Source: Pantoea sp. 18069
GTDB lineage: Bacteria > Pseudomonadota > Gammaproteobacteria > Burkholderiales > Burkholderiaceae_C
Direction: 5' to 3'
Length of the DNA: 64,000 nucleotides
Assembly: GCF_902706035.1 (NCBI RefSeq)
Contig: NZ_CACSJA010000025.1
Location: 1-64,000 of the forward strand
Position 1 is the stretch's first letter, and each line of letters opens with the position of its first letter. The notes beneath the pieces are model-generated. The model made no database searches. It had not been told where the DNA came from and saw only the letters and a list, made by a program, of their open reading frames with translations. The position numbers were made by a program, and so were the translations under genes. This document shows positions 50,612-60,893 of the stretch, in pieces.

Positions 50612-51373
50612 ATGCACGCCTCCGCCGCCGGGCCGGCCCACGATCTCTTCGATGCCGAAAACCAGGCGCTGCTGGCGGCGAAGTCGGCCTATTCGGCGGG
50701 CGCGGACTCCGCGCCAGGCCAGGGTGGGCAAGCGCTGGGGGATCTGATCATTGCCTTTGAGCGGCTGCTGCGAGAAACACGTCGGCTGGTGCGCCGCAGT
50801 GACAAGGCAGAGCTGGAGATGAACCAGCTGAACATGCGGCTTCAGGACCTGGCGGCCGAACTGGAACACCGCGCAAACCATGATCCGCTGACGGGCGTGC
50901 TGAACAGGGCCGCGATCATCGACCTGGTCAATCGCCATTTTGCGCACCAGGATCTCGCACTGATCGTGCTCGACATCGATCATTTCAAGCGGGTCAACGA
51001 CAGCTTTGGACATCCCATGGGTGACAAAGTCATTCTCGGCGTGGTGGCTTGCCTTCAAGCGGTCGTGCCTGCCGCGGCGCAGGTAGGGCGCGTTGGCGGA
51101 GAGGAGTTCACCGTTGTGCTGCCGCGGCACAGCGGCGTCGAATCGGAACAGGTCGCGCAGGATTTGCGGCGCGCCATCGAAAGCCATGCCTTCGATCTGC
51201 CCGATGGAAGTGGTGTCACGGCCAGCTTTGGCGTCTGCTGGGCCTGCGCCGGCGGCGATTTCGACACCGCCTATGGCCTGGCCGATGAGGCGCTCTTCAT
51301 TGCCAAGCGCGCAGGCCGCAATCAAGTCAGGCTGGCGCCCCCTTTCTCGCACACTTCCGAGCATGTGGTGTAA
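50612..51373 (+). CDS. siaD: SiaD-type diguanylate cyclase
   Basis: 253 residues, no membrane segment. An N-terminal helical region (about 40-95) with a stalk 'DKAELEMNQLNMRLQDLAAEL' leads to the GGDEF domain with 'HDPLTGVLNRAAIIDLVNRH', 'LIVLDIDHFKRVNDSFGH' and the active GGEEF at about 162-166. No RxxD inhibitory site precedes GGEEF ('AQVGRVGGEEF'), so product feedback is probably absent, and control would be through SiaC binding. It makes c-di-GMP, promoting attachment. Directly followed, with a short overlap, by a phosphodiesterase gene. Confidence 0.92.
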   Translation: MHASAAGPAHDLFDAENQALLAAKSAYSAGADSAPGQGGQALGDLIIAFERLLRETRRLVRRSDKAELEMNQLNMRLQDLAAELEHRANHDPLTGVLNRAAIIDLVNRHFAHQDLALIVLDIDHFKRVNDSFGHPMGDKVILGVVACLQAVVPAAAQVGRVGGEEFTVVLPRHSGVESEQVAQDLRRAIESHAFDLPDGSGVTASFGVCWACAGGDFDTAYGLADEALFIAKRAGRNQVRLAPPFSHTSEHVV

Positions 51374-53600
51374 CCCTGCACCGGGCGCGCGGGATACGGG
51401 CTTGTCCACGCTCCATGGCGCACAAGCGGTGGAGCAGGGCACGGGCCTGCAGTGGCGGGTACTTGTCGTTGACAACGATCCCGACGTTCATGCCGCAACC
51501 TGCGCTGCGCTCGAAGGCCAGCTGCTGTTTGAGCGCCCGCTGGTGTTCATGCATGCGTTCTCGGGAGACGAAGCACGCGCATTGCTGCTGCGCGAACATG
51601 ACCTGGCGATGGTCCTCATCGACGTGGTGTCGGAGCGGGCCTGCTCGGGGCTTGATCTGGTGGACTTCATTCGCCACACCGCCGGCCTGAGAAACACGCG
51701 CATCGTGCTGCGCACGGGCCTGCCCGGGCAGGTTCCCGATCTGGAGACGCTGCTCCGGTACGACATCAACGACTACCGGACCAAGGCGGAGCTGACACGC
51801 GACCGCCTGCTGGCCATGGTGGTCACCGCCGTTCGCTCCTACAAGCAGCTTTGCGCCGTGGACGCCAGCCGGGTCAACCTGGAACTCATCCTGCGTTCCA
51901 GCGCATCGCTTCTGGAGACCAAGGATGCCTGCGAGTTCGCTTCCGCGGTCTTGATTCAGCTGTCCGCCTTGCTGAAGGTCGAAGGGGACGGGCTGGTCTG
52001 CGCCCAGCGTGGAGAGCGCGTGGGCGACTACTGCGTCCAGGCCGCCACTGGACGCTTTGGCGAATTCACGGGCCTGCCGCTGGCTCTGCTGCCACCAGGG
52101 CCCGCGCTGAATCTGCTTGAGGCAGCCATGAACGGCAGATGCAATGTCTATGGAGAGCACGGCGGGCTCGCGCTGCATATTGGCCACAAGGATGAGAAAG
52201 ACATCGTCGTTTTCGTGGACGTTCCCACGACGCACAGCGCGCTGGACCCGCAATTGCTCGATGTCCTGTGTGCCAACCTGAGCACCCTGCTGCACAACCG
52301 GGGGCTTCTGGGGCGTCTGCACGACAGCGCATATCACGACCCGCTGGTCAATCTTCCCAATCGTTCTCACTTCATCGAGAAAGTCAATGAGTGCGAACGA
52401 CAGGGAATGGATGACTATATTCTGGCCTTGATCGACATTGACGATTTCAGTGCCACGAACGACATGATGGGCCATCATTTCGGCGACCGCCTGCTGGAGA
52501 AAGTCGCGCGCCGCCTCCAGGACTCGCTACCCTCCGACGTGCTGCTGGCGCGGCTCGGAGCCGACACGTTCGCAGTACTGGGCTCGGTGCAACAGGTACA
52601 GCCCCGGCGTCTGCTGGAGTGTGCGCTGCAGCCATTGCATATTGATGGTGTGCCCCACAAGGTGTCCCTGACCTGCGGCTATGTGCTGCTGCCCAAGGCG
52701 CCGCAGCCCGGCGCCGATCTGATCAAGGATGCAACCATCGCGCTCAAGCGCGCCAAGCGCGACCATCGCGGCCAGCACCTGCGGTATGCAGATCAGATGG
52801 GAACGGAGGCGCGCGCCCGCGCCGTGCTGCTGTCCAAGCTCAGGGAAGCCATCGAGAAACAGCAGCTGTTCCTCGTGTACCAGCCGCAGCTCAATCTGGA
52901 CACGCAGCAGCTGATAGGGCTCGAAGCCCTGCTGCGCTGGCGCACCGAGGACAACCGCTTCATTCCCCCCGATCAGTTCATCCCTGTCGCCGAACACTCC
53001 GGCCTTATCCTGGCCTTGGGGCAATGGGTTCTGTCGACCGCCTGCGCAACCATGCGCGAGCTGCTGGACACCGGGCTCGCACCGCGGCGCATGGCCGTCA
53101 ACGTCTCGACCGTACAGCTTCAGGATGCGGGGTTCTTCGACCTGGTGCGCGCCGCGCTCGCGGCCAACGGCTTGCAGGGGCGGCATCTCGAACTGGAAAT
53201 CACGGAGTCGGTCGCGGCACTGCCGACCAAGCTGTTGGACAGCACTCTTTGCGCATTGCGCGCAGAGGGTGTTTCGATTGCCATCGACGACTTCGGCACC
53301 GGGTACTCATCGCTGAGCTATCTCGAGCGCCTGCCGCTGGATCGCATCAAGATCGACCGTTCATTCACCCGCCAACTGGGAGACCCGCATGGTGCGCGCA
53401 TCGCGGAAATGGTGGCCGAGCTGGGACGCAAGCTGGGGCTGACCGTGCTGGCGGAAGGCATAGAGGATGCCGGCGCCTGGCAAGCCCTGCTTGCAATGGG
53501 CTGCCAGGAGGGACAGGGCTATCACATCGCCATGCCCATGGACAAGGCGGAACTGATCCATTGGCTGGGCCGGCATCCTGAGCGCCTGCGCGCGACCTGA
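51363..53600 (+). CDS. REC - degenerate GGDEF - EAL phosphodiesterase
   Basis: 745 residues from ATG 51363, overlapping siaD by 11 bp; a weaker start further in is possible. The receiver domain (about 35-155) has 'RVLVVDNDPDVHAATCAAL' and the phosphorylatable Asp in 'LAMVLIDVVSE'. A DUF3369-like linker follows ('NLELILRSSASLLETKDACE'). The GGDEF domain is degenerate: 'ARLGADTFAVLG' replaces the active loop. The EAL domain is intact with E521-A-L ('LIGLEALLRWRTEDN'), 'VNVSTVQLQD', 'IDDFGTGYSSLSYLERLPLD' and 'KIDRSF'. It should hydrolyse c-di-GMP under phosphorelay control, opposing SiaD. No cognate histidine kinase is in the window. Confidence 0.9.
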   Translation: MWCNPAPGARDTGLSTLHGAQAVEQGTGLQWRVLVVDNDPDVHAATCAALEGQLLFERPLVFMHAFSGDEARALLLREHDLAMVLIDVVSERACSGLDLVDFIRHTAGLRNTRIVLRTGLPGQVPDLETLLRYDINDYRTKAELTRDRLLAMVVTAVRSYKQLCAVDASRVNLELILRSSASLLETKDACEFASAVLIQLSALLKVEGDGLVCAQRGERVGDYCVQAATGRFGEFTGLPLALLPPGPALNLLEAAMNGRCNVYGEHGGLALHIGHKDEKDIVVFVDVPTTHSALDPQLLDVLCANLSTLLHNRGLLGRLHDSAYHDPLVNLPNRSHFIEKVNECERQGMDDYILALIDIDDFSATNDMMGHHFGDRLLEKVARRLQDSLPSDVLLARLGADTFAVLGSVQQVQPRRLLECALQPLHIDGVPHKVSLTCGYVLLPKAPQPGADLIKDATIALKRAKRDHRGQHLRYADQMGTEARARAVLLSKLREAIEKQQLFLVYQPQLNLDTQQLIGLEALLRWRTEDNRFIPPDQFIPVAEHSGLILALGQWVLSTACATMRELLDTGLAPRRMAVNVSTVQLQDAGFFDLVRAALAANGLQGRHLELEITESVAALPTKLLDSTLCALRAEGVSIAIDDFGTGYSSLSYLERLPLDRIKIDRSFTRQLGDPHGARIAEMVAELGRKLGLTVLAEGIEDAGAWQALLAMGCQEGQGYHIAMPMDKAELIHWLGRHPERLRAT

Positions 53601-53604
53601 CGCT

Positions 53605-55326
<1,722 letters not shown>

Positions 55327-55327
55327 A

Positions 55328-56257
55328 TCAACGTCCTCTGAGGCGTGGGTTGAGGGCGTCGTTCAAGCCCTCGCCCACCAGATTCAATGCCAGCACCGTC
55401 AGCACAATCGCCGCGCCCGGCAGCGCGCACAGGTACCACGATGTGCGCAGCAGCTCCCGGCCTTCGCCAATCATGCTGCCCCAGCTCACGGTGTTGGGGT
55501 CGCCCATGCCGAGGAACGACAGCGCCGACTCGATCAGGATGGCGCTGGCCACGAGCACCGAGGTGGTGACGATCACCGGCGGCAGCGCGTTGGGCAGCAT
55601 CTCCTGCAGCATGATGCGCAGGTGGCCACAGCCCTGGCTGCGCGCGGCAAGCACGAACTCCATTTCGCGCAGCGTGCGAAATTCGGCGCGCACCAGGCGC
55701 GCGATCACGGGCCACGAGGCCAGGCCTATGGCCAGCACGATCACCGTCACCGACGGCTGGCCTATCGCCACCACCACGATCACGAAAAGAAACGAAGGCA
55801 TGGTCTGGAACAGCTCGGTGATGCGCACCAGCACATCGTCGACCAGACCGCCGAAGTAACCCGCCGCCGCGCCGACGACGATGCCGATCAACAGGCTCAG
55901 CACCGCCGCGACCACGCCCACCGACAACGACATGCGCGCGCCGTGCGCAATGCCCGCGAGCACGTCGCGGCCCATGGAATCGCTGCCCAGGGGAAACGCC
56001 GGGTCCTGGCCCGGCCACAGCAGCGGCGTCGCGACCATGTCGAGCGGGTCGCCCGGGAACAGCCAGGGCGCGGCCAGCGCCAGCGCGAGAACCAGCAGCA
56101 AAAACACCACGCCGCCGACGCCGGCCGCATTGCGCACAAAGACCTGCAGCGCGGCATTGCCGGAAACGACGCCAGCCGATCGGCTGCGCAGCCGCTGCCA
56201 CCAGGCGTGCAGCACGGGCCCGGGGCGCGTGCCCGTGGCGGGATAGGAAGTGGACAT
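55328..56257 (-). CDS. ABC importer permease, DppC/NikC type
   Basis: 309 residues. A cytoplasmic N-terminus with OppC_N-like 'FVRNAAGVGGVVFLLLVLAL', then the permease core: 'LGSDSMGRDVLAGIAHGARM', five to six helices and the EAA loop 'EFVLAARSQGCGHLRIMLQEMLPNALPP'-like region, spanning about 200-235. It is the inner-membrane partner of the adjacent DppB-type permease. Spaced 1 bp from the ATPase gene and about 33 bp from the other permease, so one transcript. Confidence 0.92.
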   Translation of the reverse strand: MSTSYPATGTRPGPVLHAWWQRLRSRSAGVVSGNAALQVFVRNAAGVGGVVFLLLVLALALAAPWLFPGDPLDMVATPLLWPGQDPAFPLGSDSMGRDVLAGIAHGARMSLSVGVVAAVLSLLIGIVVGAAAGYFGGLVDDVLVRITELFQTMPSFLFVIVVVAIGQPSVTVIVLAIGLASWPVIARLVRAEFRTLREMEFVLAARSQGCGHLRIMLQEMLPNALPPVIVTTSVLVASAILIESALSFLGMGDPNTVSWGSMIGEGRELLRTSWYLCALPGAAIVLTVLALNLVGEGLNDALNPRLRGR

Positions 56258-56290
56258 GGAGCAGGAAGTGATGGGAGAAAGGGGTTAGGC

Positions 56291-57274
56291 TCAGCGCAGC
56301 TGGATGCGCGGGTCCAGCCAGGCATGCAGCAGATCGACCAGCATGTTGGCCAGGATGACCAGCAACGACGACAGCAGCAAAATGCCCAGCAGCACGGTGT
56401 AATCGCGCGCCATCACCGACTCGAAGGCCAGCCGGCCCAGGCCCGGCCAGCTGAACACGGTCTCGACGACCACCGCGCCGCCCAGCAGCGTGCCGAAGTG
56501 CATTCCCGCGACCGTGGTCACGGGAATCAGTGCATTGCGCAGCACATGGTGGAACGTCACGCGCAGCGGGTGCAGGCCCTTGGCCACGGCCGTGCGCACG
56601 AAGTCCTGGCGGCTGACTTCAAGCATAGAAGCGCGCGTGAGCCGCGCAAAGATGGCGATATAAAAGCCCGACATCGCGAGCGCGGGCAGCACCAGATGGC
56701 GCAGCCGGTCGACCACGCTGTCCCAGCCCGTCAAGTTGGCGCCTATGCTGGCGCTGCCGCCCGTGGGCAGCCAGCCCAGGTGCACGGAGAACAGCACCAC
56801 CGTCATCAGGCCCAGCCAAAAGCTGGGCGTCGAATACAGCAGCAGCGCCAGCACCGACAGCACGCGGTCCGACCAGCGGCCCACGCGGCTGGCCATGATG
56901 CTGCCCAGCAGCACGCCGACAGCCAGCGCCGCGCCCAGCGCGGCAAGCATCAGCAGCAAGGTGTTGGGCAGCCGCGCACCAATGAGCTCCGTGACCGGCA
57001 TGTTGTAGCGCGGCGAAGTGCCCAGGCTCAAGTGCGCGAGGTTGTTCAGATAGGCGCCCAGTTGCTCGAGCACCGGCAGGTCGAGGCCGAAGTGGCTGCG
57101 CATCTGCGCCATGGTCTCCAGCGTGGCCGAGCCGGACTCCGCGGCGATGACGTCGGCCGCATCGCCGGGCACGAGTTGCAGCAGGCAGAAGTTGAGGATG
57201 ACCACGCCAAGCACGGTCGGCACGGCCTGCCACAAGGTGCGCCGCAGAACCCGGCCGGCTTTGAGAAGATTCAT
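56291..57274 (-). CDS. ABC importer permease, DppB/NikB type
   Basis: 327 residues starting MNLLKAGRVLRRTLWQ. Six membrane segments. 'VLGVVILNFCLLQLVPGDAA' near the N-terminus is the standard DppB opening, 'YSTPSFWLGLMTVVLFSV' lies mid-protein, and the EAA region is 'DFVRTAVAKGLHPLRVTFHH'. It heads the three-gene operon on the - strand and is divergent from nikR (168 bp between). The solute-binding gene is missing here; the free family-5 binding protein at 46574 may serve it. Confidence 0.92.
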   Translation of the reverse strand: MNLLKAGRVLRRTLWQAVPTVLGVVILNFCLLQLVPGDAADVIAAESGSATLETMAQMRSHFGLDLPVLEQLGAYLNNLAHLSLGTSPRYNMPVTELIGARLPNTLLLMLAALGAALAVGVLLGSIMASRVGRWSDRVLSVLALLLYSTPSFWLGLMTVVLFSVHLGWLPTGGSASIGANLTGWDSVVDRLRHLVLPALAMSGFYIAIFARLTRASMLEVSRQDFVRTAVAKGLHPLRVTFHHVLRNALIPVTTVAGMHFGTLLGGAVVVETVFSWPGLGRLAFESVMARDYTVLLGILLLSSLLVILANMLVDLLHAWLDPRIQLR

Positions 57275-57442
57275 GGGAGTTGGTGCGATGGAGAACAGGA
57301 AAAACCAGGAAAACGGATGCGCCCACCAGCATAGAAGCGCGACCCGGGCGCGCGCAACGAACGAAACCGAGTAAGCAAAATCGGTTTTTCTCGAGGCCAT
57401 CGCCCGCCCCTGCCCGGCACGATCGTCGCTAGCATTCAGCCC

Positions 57443-57877
57443 ATGCAACGATTCACCATTTCCCTCCAGGACAGCCTGGCCCGGGAGTTCGACGCCTTCA
57501 TGGCGCGCACCGGCCACAGCAACCGCTCCGAGGCCATACGCGACCTGCTGCTCACCCATCTGGCCCAGCAGCGCGAAGCCACGCAGGCCATGGGCCCCTG
57601 CGTGGCCAACCTGTCGTATGTCTACGACCACCATGAGCGCGAACTCTCCGAGCGCCTGGCGCGCCTGCAGCATGCGCACCACCATCTGACGATCGCCACC
57701 ACCCATGTGCACCTGGACCATTCGCAGTGCCTGGAAACGGTGATGCTCAAGGGCCCGGCCGAGCAGGTGCGGCAGTTTGCCAACCAGTTGATGGCCGAGC
57801 GCGGCGTACACCATGGCCAGCTCAATGTCGTCATGGGCCAGGCCGGGGCCGGCGCGGAGCACCACCACCACGATTGA
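57443..57877 (+). CDS. nikR: nickel-responsive regulator NikR
   Basis: 144 residues. N-terminal ribbon-helix-helix 'RFTISLQDSLAREFDAFMAR' and 'NRSEAIRDLLLTHLA'; C-terminal ACT-like nickel domain with the four ligands His77, His88, His90 and Cys96 ('TTHVHLDHSQCLE'). All are present, so it should bind Ni(II) and repress. The His/Asp tail may bind extra metal. A perfect operator-like dyad lies 102 bp downstream in front of the TonB receptor gene, which identifies the likely target. Confidence 0.95.
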   Translation: MQRFTISLQDSLAREFDAFMARTGHSNRSEAIRDLLLTHLAQQREATQAMGPCVANLSYVYDHHERELSERLARLQHAHHHLTIATTHVHLDHSQCLETVMLKGPAEQVRQFANQLMAERGVHHGQLNVVMGQAGAGAEHHHHD

Positions 57878-57978
57878 TTTGCTGGAGGGCGCGCACCGCG
57901 AGAGTGCGTGCGCGCCATCGTGCCGCCGTGCGTTGCTTGCAATGCACTTCCACGGTGCAGAAAGGGGCGCAACGCCTG

Positions 57979-58005
57979 GTATGAAGTTTTCTAAAAACTT
58001 CATAC
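57979..58005 (+). promoter_or_regulatory. NikR operator-like perfect dyad
   Basis: GTATGA and TCATAC half-sites separated by 15 bases, within a perfect 27-bp inverted repeat (12-bp arms, 3-bp centre). The E. coli nik operator has the same half-sites with 16 bases between them. It stands 21 bp before the TonB receptor start, where bound NikR would block transcription. Confidence 0.85.
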
Positions 58006-58026
58006 ATACCGCTTGCGACTGCCCCG

Positions 58027-60063
58027 ATGACCTTCTGCCATTTCCCGCCTGCCGCGCGCCGCGCGCCGATTCTTTCCCATGCCGCCGTGACGCTGGGCCT
58101 TGCGCTGGGCGCTGGCGCCCATGCGACCGAGACGGAACTGGCACCCATCACCGTCAAGGGCCAGGCGCTGCAGGCCAGCCGTGCGGCCTACTCGGTGCCC
58201 ACGCTGGGCCGCGAGGACATCAAGGAGGCCGCGGTGTCCGAAGTCGAGGCCTTGTGGCGCCAGGTGCCTGGAATGCATGTCAACAACTACCAGCTCGGCG
58301 GCGTCGCCAACAGCGTGGTGCTGCGCGGTTTTTCGGGCGGCGGCCATGGCGGCGATATCGCCGCGACGCTCGACGGCATTTCGCTCAACGAGGCGATGTC
58401 GCACGCCGATGGCTATTTCGACCTCAACGTGGTCGTGCCGCTCGAACTCGAGGAAGTCGCGGTGCACCAGGGCCCGGTGTCGGTGCTGCAGGGCAACTTC
58501 AACCGCGCCGGCCTGGTCGAGCTGCGCACGCGCCGCAGCGGCGCATACCGCGAAGCCGCGCTGCAGGCCGGCAGCCACGGCGCGCTGGACGCCCAGGCCG
58601 CACTGGGCCTGCGCATTGATGATGCCAGCCAGCTGTTCATCGCCGCCCAGCATGCGCGCAGCGATGGCGCCCGGCCCGACGCGGGCAACGAACGCAGCAC
58701 GCTGAGCGCGCGCTGGCAGCGCCAGCTCGACGCGCGCTGGCGCATCGCGCTGTCCGGGCGCATCCATGCGGCGCAGGGCGACTCGCCCGGCTATCTCACG
58801 CTGTCGCAATGGCAGGTGGACCCGCAGGGCAAGGACGCGCGCGTGCAGGGCGATGGTTCGGAAAAACACTTCAGGACACTGCGCCTGGACGTGAACTACG
58901 ACCTCGGCGACGACACGCGCCTGCTCGCCTATGCCTATGGCACTTCGCAGGATTTCGTGCGCTGGTTCACGCGCCCCAAGGGAGGCACCTGGGCCCAGCG
59001 CGAAGAGCGCTATGAGCGCAGCGTTGCCGGCACCGGGCTGAACCTGAGCGGTGCGACGCGTTCGGCGCAATGGACCGCAGGCCTCGAAGCCCTGCGCGAA
59101 TCGACCGACCATGGCTACTGGGACGACCTGGACAAGCGCCAGCGTTCGGCCGCGGCAATCAACAACCGCCAGGCGAGGCTGGACAACGTCGCGGCCTTCG
59201 GGCAGGTCGACTGGAAGCTGCACCCGCTGTTCGCGCCCAGCCTGGGCCTGCGCTGGGACCGTTTCACCGGCGCCTGCGAGCGCCTGGGCGCCGAAACCGG
59301 CGCCGAGCCCTGCACCCGCATGCAGCCCGTGGCGCACACCAGCCCCAAGCTGGGGGTGAGCTCCCAGGTGCATGAGCGGCTGACGCTGCGCGCGAGCTGG
59401 TCCGAAGGCTTTGCGCTGCCGAGCAACTTCGCGAAATATGCGCTGGGCGCCGCGCAGCTAGACCCCAATGTGTTCCGCCAGACCGAAGTGGGCCTGCAGT
59501 GGATCGCCAGCAGTCAGCTGTGGCTGGACCTGGCGCTGTACCGCATGGCATCGAGCCAGGAAATCCGCAATCTGGCGCCCGGCGTCTACGAGAACTTCGG
59601 CCAGACATTGCGCCGGGGCGCCGAGCTGCAGGCGGTCTGGACGCCCGCCAGCACACTGGAGCTGCGCTGGAACTACGGCCGCGCGCAGTCGCGCGTGACC
59701 CAGAACGCCAACGCCGCGCTCGTGGGCCGCCAGGTCGCGGCCGTGCCCAGCTACACCAGCACGCTGCAGGCACGCTGGCACATGACGGCGGACTGGACGC
59801 TGCAGGGCGCGCTGCGCCATGTGGGCCGCATGGCGGTCGACGCGTCCAACAGCCTCTGGAGCCCGGCCTACCACGTGGCCGATCTGGGCCTGCAGTACCG
59901 CCTGCCCGCGTCGCTGGGCCTGGCGGACGGCACGCTGAGCCTGACGGTGCGCAACCTGGCCGACAAGTCCTATGCCTCGAGCATGTCGGTGATTGGCGGC
60001 GAGCGCCTGGTCGCGCCCGGCGCCGCGCGCACGCTAATGCTGGGCCTGAATTTTTCTCTCTGA
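58027..60063 (+). CDS. TonB-dependent receptor, probable nickel-complex uptake
   Basis: 678 residues. Signal peptide ends near 'GAGAHATET'. Plug: 'VPTLGREDIKEAAVSEVEAL', 'VVLRGFSGGGHGGDIAATLD' and 'VAVHQGPVSVLQGNFNRAG'. The barrel continues to the C-terminal Phe-Ser-Leu ('TLMLGLNFSL'). The NikR-type dyad just upstream points to nickel, as with the FrpB4-type receptors of Helicobacter. His-rich loops in the plug ('GGGHGG', 'AMSHADGY') fit metal binding, but this is weak evidence. It is followed 11 bp later by a DUF4198 gene. Confidence 0.88.
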   Translation: MTFCHFPPAARRAPILSHAAVTLGLALGAGAHATETELAPITVKGQALQASRAAYSVPTLGREDIKEAAVSEVEALWRQVPGMHVNNYQLGGVANSVVLRGFSGGGHGGDIAATLDGISLNEAMSHADGYFDLNVVVPLELEEVAVHQGPVSVLQGNFNRAGLVELRTRRSGAYREAALQAGSHGALDAQAALGLRIDDASQLFIAAQHARSDGARPDAGNERSTLSARWQRQLDARWRIALSGRIHAAQGDSPGYLTLSQWQVDPQGKDARVQGDGSEKHFRTLRLDVNYDLGDDTRLLAYAYGTSQDFVRWFTRPKGGTWAQREERYERSVAGTGLNLSGATRSAQWTAGLEALRESTDHGYWDDLDKRQRSAAAINNRQARLDNVAAFGQVDWKLHPLFAPSLGLRWDRFTGACERLGAETGAEPCTRMQPVAHTSPKLGVSSQVHERLTLRASWSEGFALPSNFAKYALGAAQLDPNVFRQTEVGLQWIASSQLWLDLALYRMASSQEIRNLAPGVYENFGQTLRRGAELQAVWTPASTLELRWNYGRAQSRVTQNANAALVGRQVAAVPSYTSTLQARWHMTADWTLQGALRHVGRMAVDASNSLWSPAYHVADLGLQYRLPASLGLADGTLSLTVRNLADKSYASSMSVIGGERLVAPGAARTLMLGLNFSL

Positions 60064-60074
60064 CAAGGAATCCG

Positions 60075-60788
60075 ATGCCAACACTGCAATCTCGCGCGCG
60101 CATTGCGCTGTGCAGCGCCGCCCTTCTCGTCGGCGCAGCCCATGCCCACAATGTCTGGCTGGAGCCCGATGCCCAGGGCGGCTATCTGATCCAGTTCGGC
60201 GGCCATGCGGGCCAGCTCGAAGCGTTTGCCCCCAAGAAGCTGCAAAGCGTGCGCGCCTTCGACCGGCGCGGGCGCGGCGTGCACGCGCGCGTGGAGCCGG
60301 CGCCCCAAGGCCAGGGCCTGCGCGTCGTGCCCTCGCCCGAAGCCGCGCTGATCGCCGTCGAACTCGACAACGGCTTTTTCAGCGGCAGCGCGGATGGCGC
60401 AATGCGCAATATACCCATGGACCGCAACCCCGGCGCCACGCGCGGCGTGCACGCGCGCAAGTTCCACAAGACGGTGATCGTCTGGAACGCACTCACGCAG
60501 CGCGACATCGGCCAGACCTTCGAAGTCACGCCGCTGCAAGGGCGCGCGCCGCACGCGGGCGACTGGCTCGAACTGCAGGTGCAGCTGCAGGGCAAGCCGC
60601 TGGCCGGCGCGCGCCTGCGCCTGGGGGAAAACGGCCCCGAGGCCATGACCGACGCCCAGGGCCGCGCAAAGATTCAGACGACGCGCGGCACCAACCATGT
60701 GCAGGTGATCTTTCGCCAACCCGTGCAAGGCGACCCGCGGACCACCGAAAGAAGCTATGAAGCCTTGCTGAGTTTCGCGGTACATTGA
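60075..60788 (+). CDS. DUF4198 periplasmic protein, nickel-uptake associated
   Basis: 237 residues; AAGGA precedes the start. Signal peptide ends 'GAAHAHNVWLEP', leaving a mature N-terminus with His, typical of DUF4198/NikK-like proteins in which the N-terminal amine and His bind metal. A second half has the transthyretin-like 'LELQVQLQGKPLAGARLRLG'. The family is found with TonB receptors and cobalt/nickel transporters. It probably receives nickel from the receptor in the periplasm. Cotranscribed with the receptor under the NikR site. Confidence 0.85.
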   Translation: MPTLQSRARIALCSAALLVGAAHAHNVWLEPDAQGGYLIQFGGHAGQLEAFAPKKLQSVRAFDRRGRGVHARVEPAPQGQGLRVVPSPEAALIAVELDNGFFSGSADGAMRNIPMDRNPGATRGVHARKFHKTVIVWNALTQRDIGQTFEVTPLQGRAPHAGDWLELQVQLQGKPLAGARLRLGENGPEAMTDAQGRAKIQTTRGTNHVQVIFRQPVQGDPRTTERSYEALLSFAVH

Positions 60789-60805
60789 AGATGCGCTGAT
60801 TCACA

Positions 60806-60835
60806 AAATAAATCGATGAATCAATCGATTTATTT
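60806..60835. terminator. AT-rich perfect hairpin after DUF4198 gene
   Basis: Perfect 12-bp arms (60806-60817 and 60824-60835) with a 6-nt loop, 17 bp after the stop. The T-rich right arm can serve as a terminator for the nickel operon; the A-rich left arm would do so for the other strand. An operator role for the next gene is the alternative. Confidence 0.55.
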
Positions 60836-60893
60836 CGCTTCACAGATGGATGGCGGCTGGCGAGACTAGCGGGTACTTTCTGCCTTGCACGCC

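Noticed and set aside
57275..57442. NikR operator in front of the permease operon
   Set aside because: No GTATGA/TCATAC pair was seen, so control of the ABC genes by NikR is not supported by sequence.
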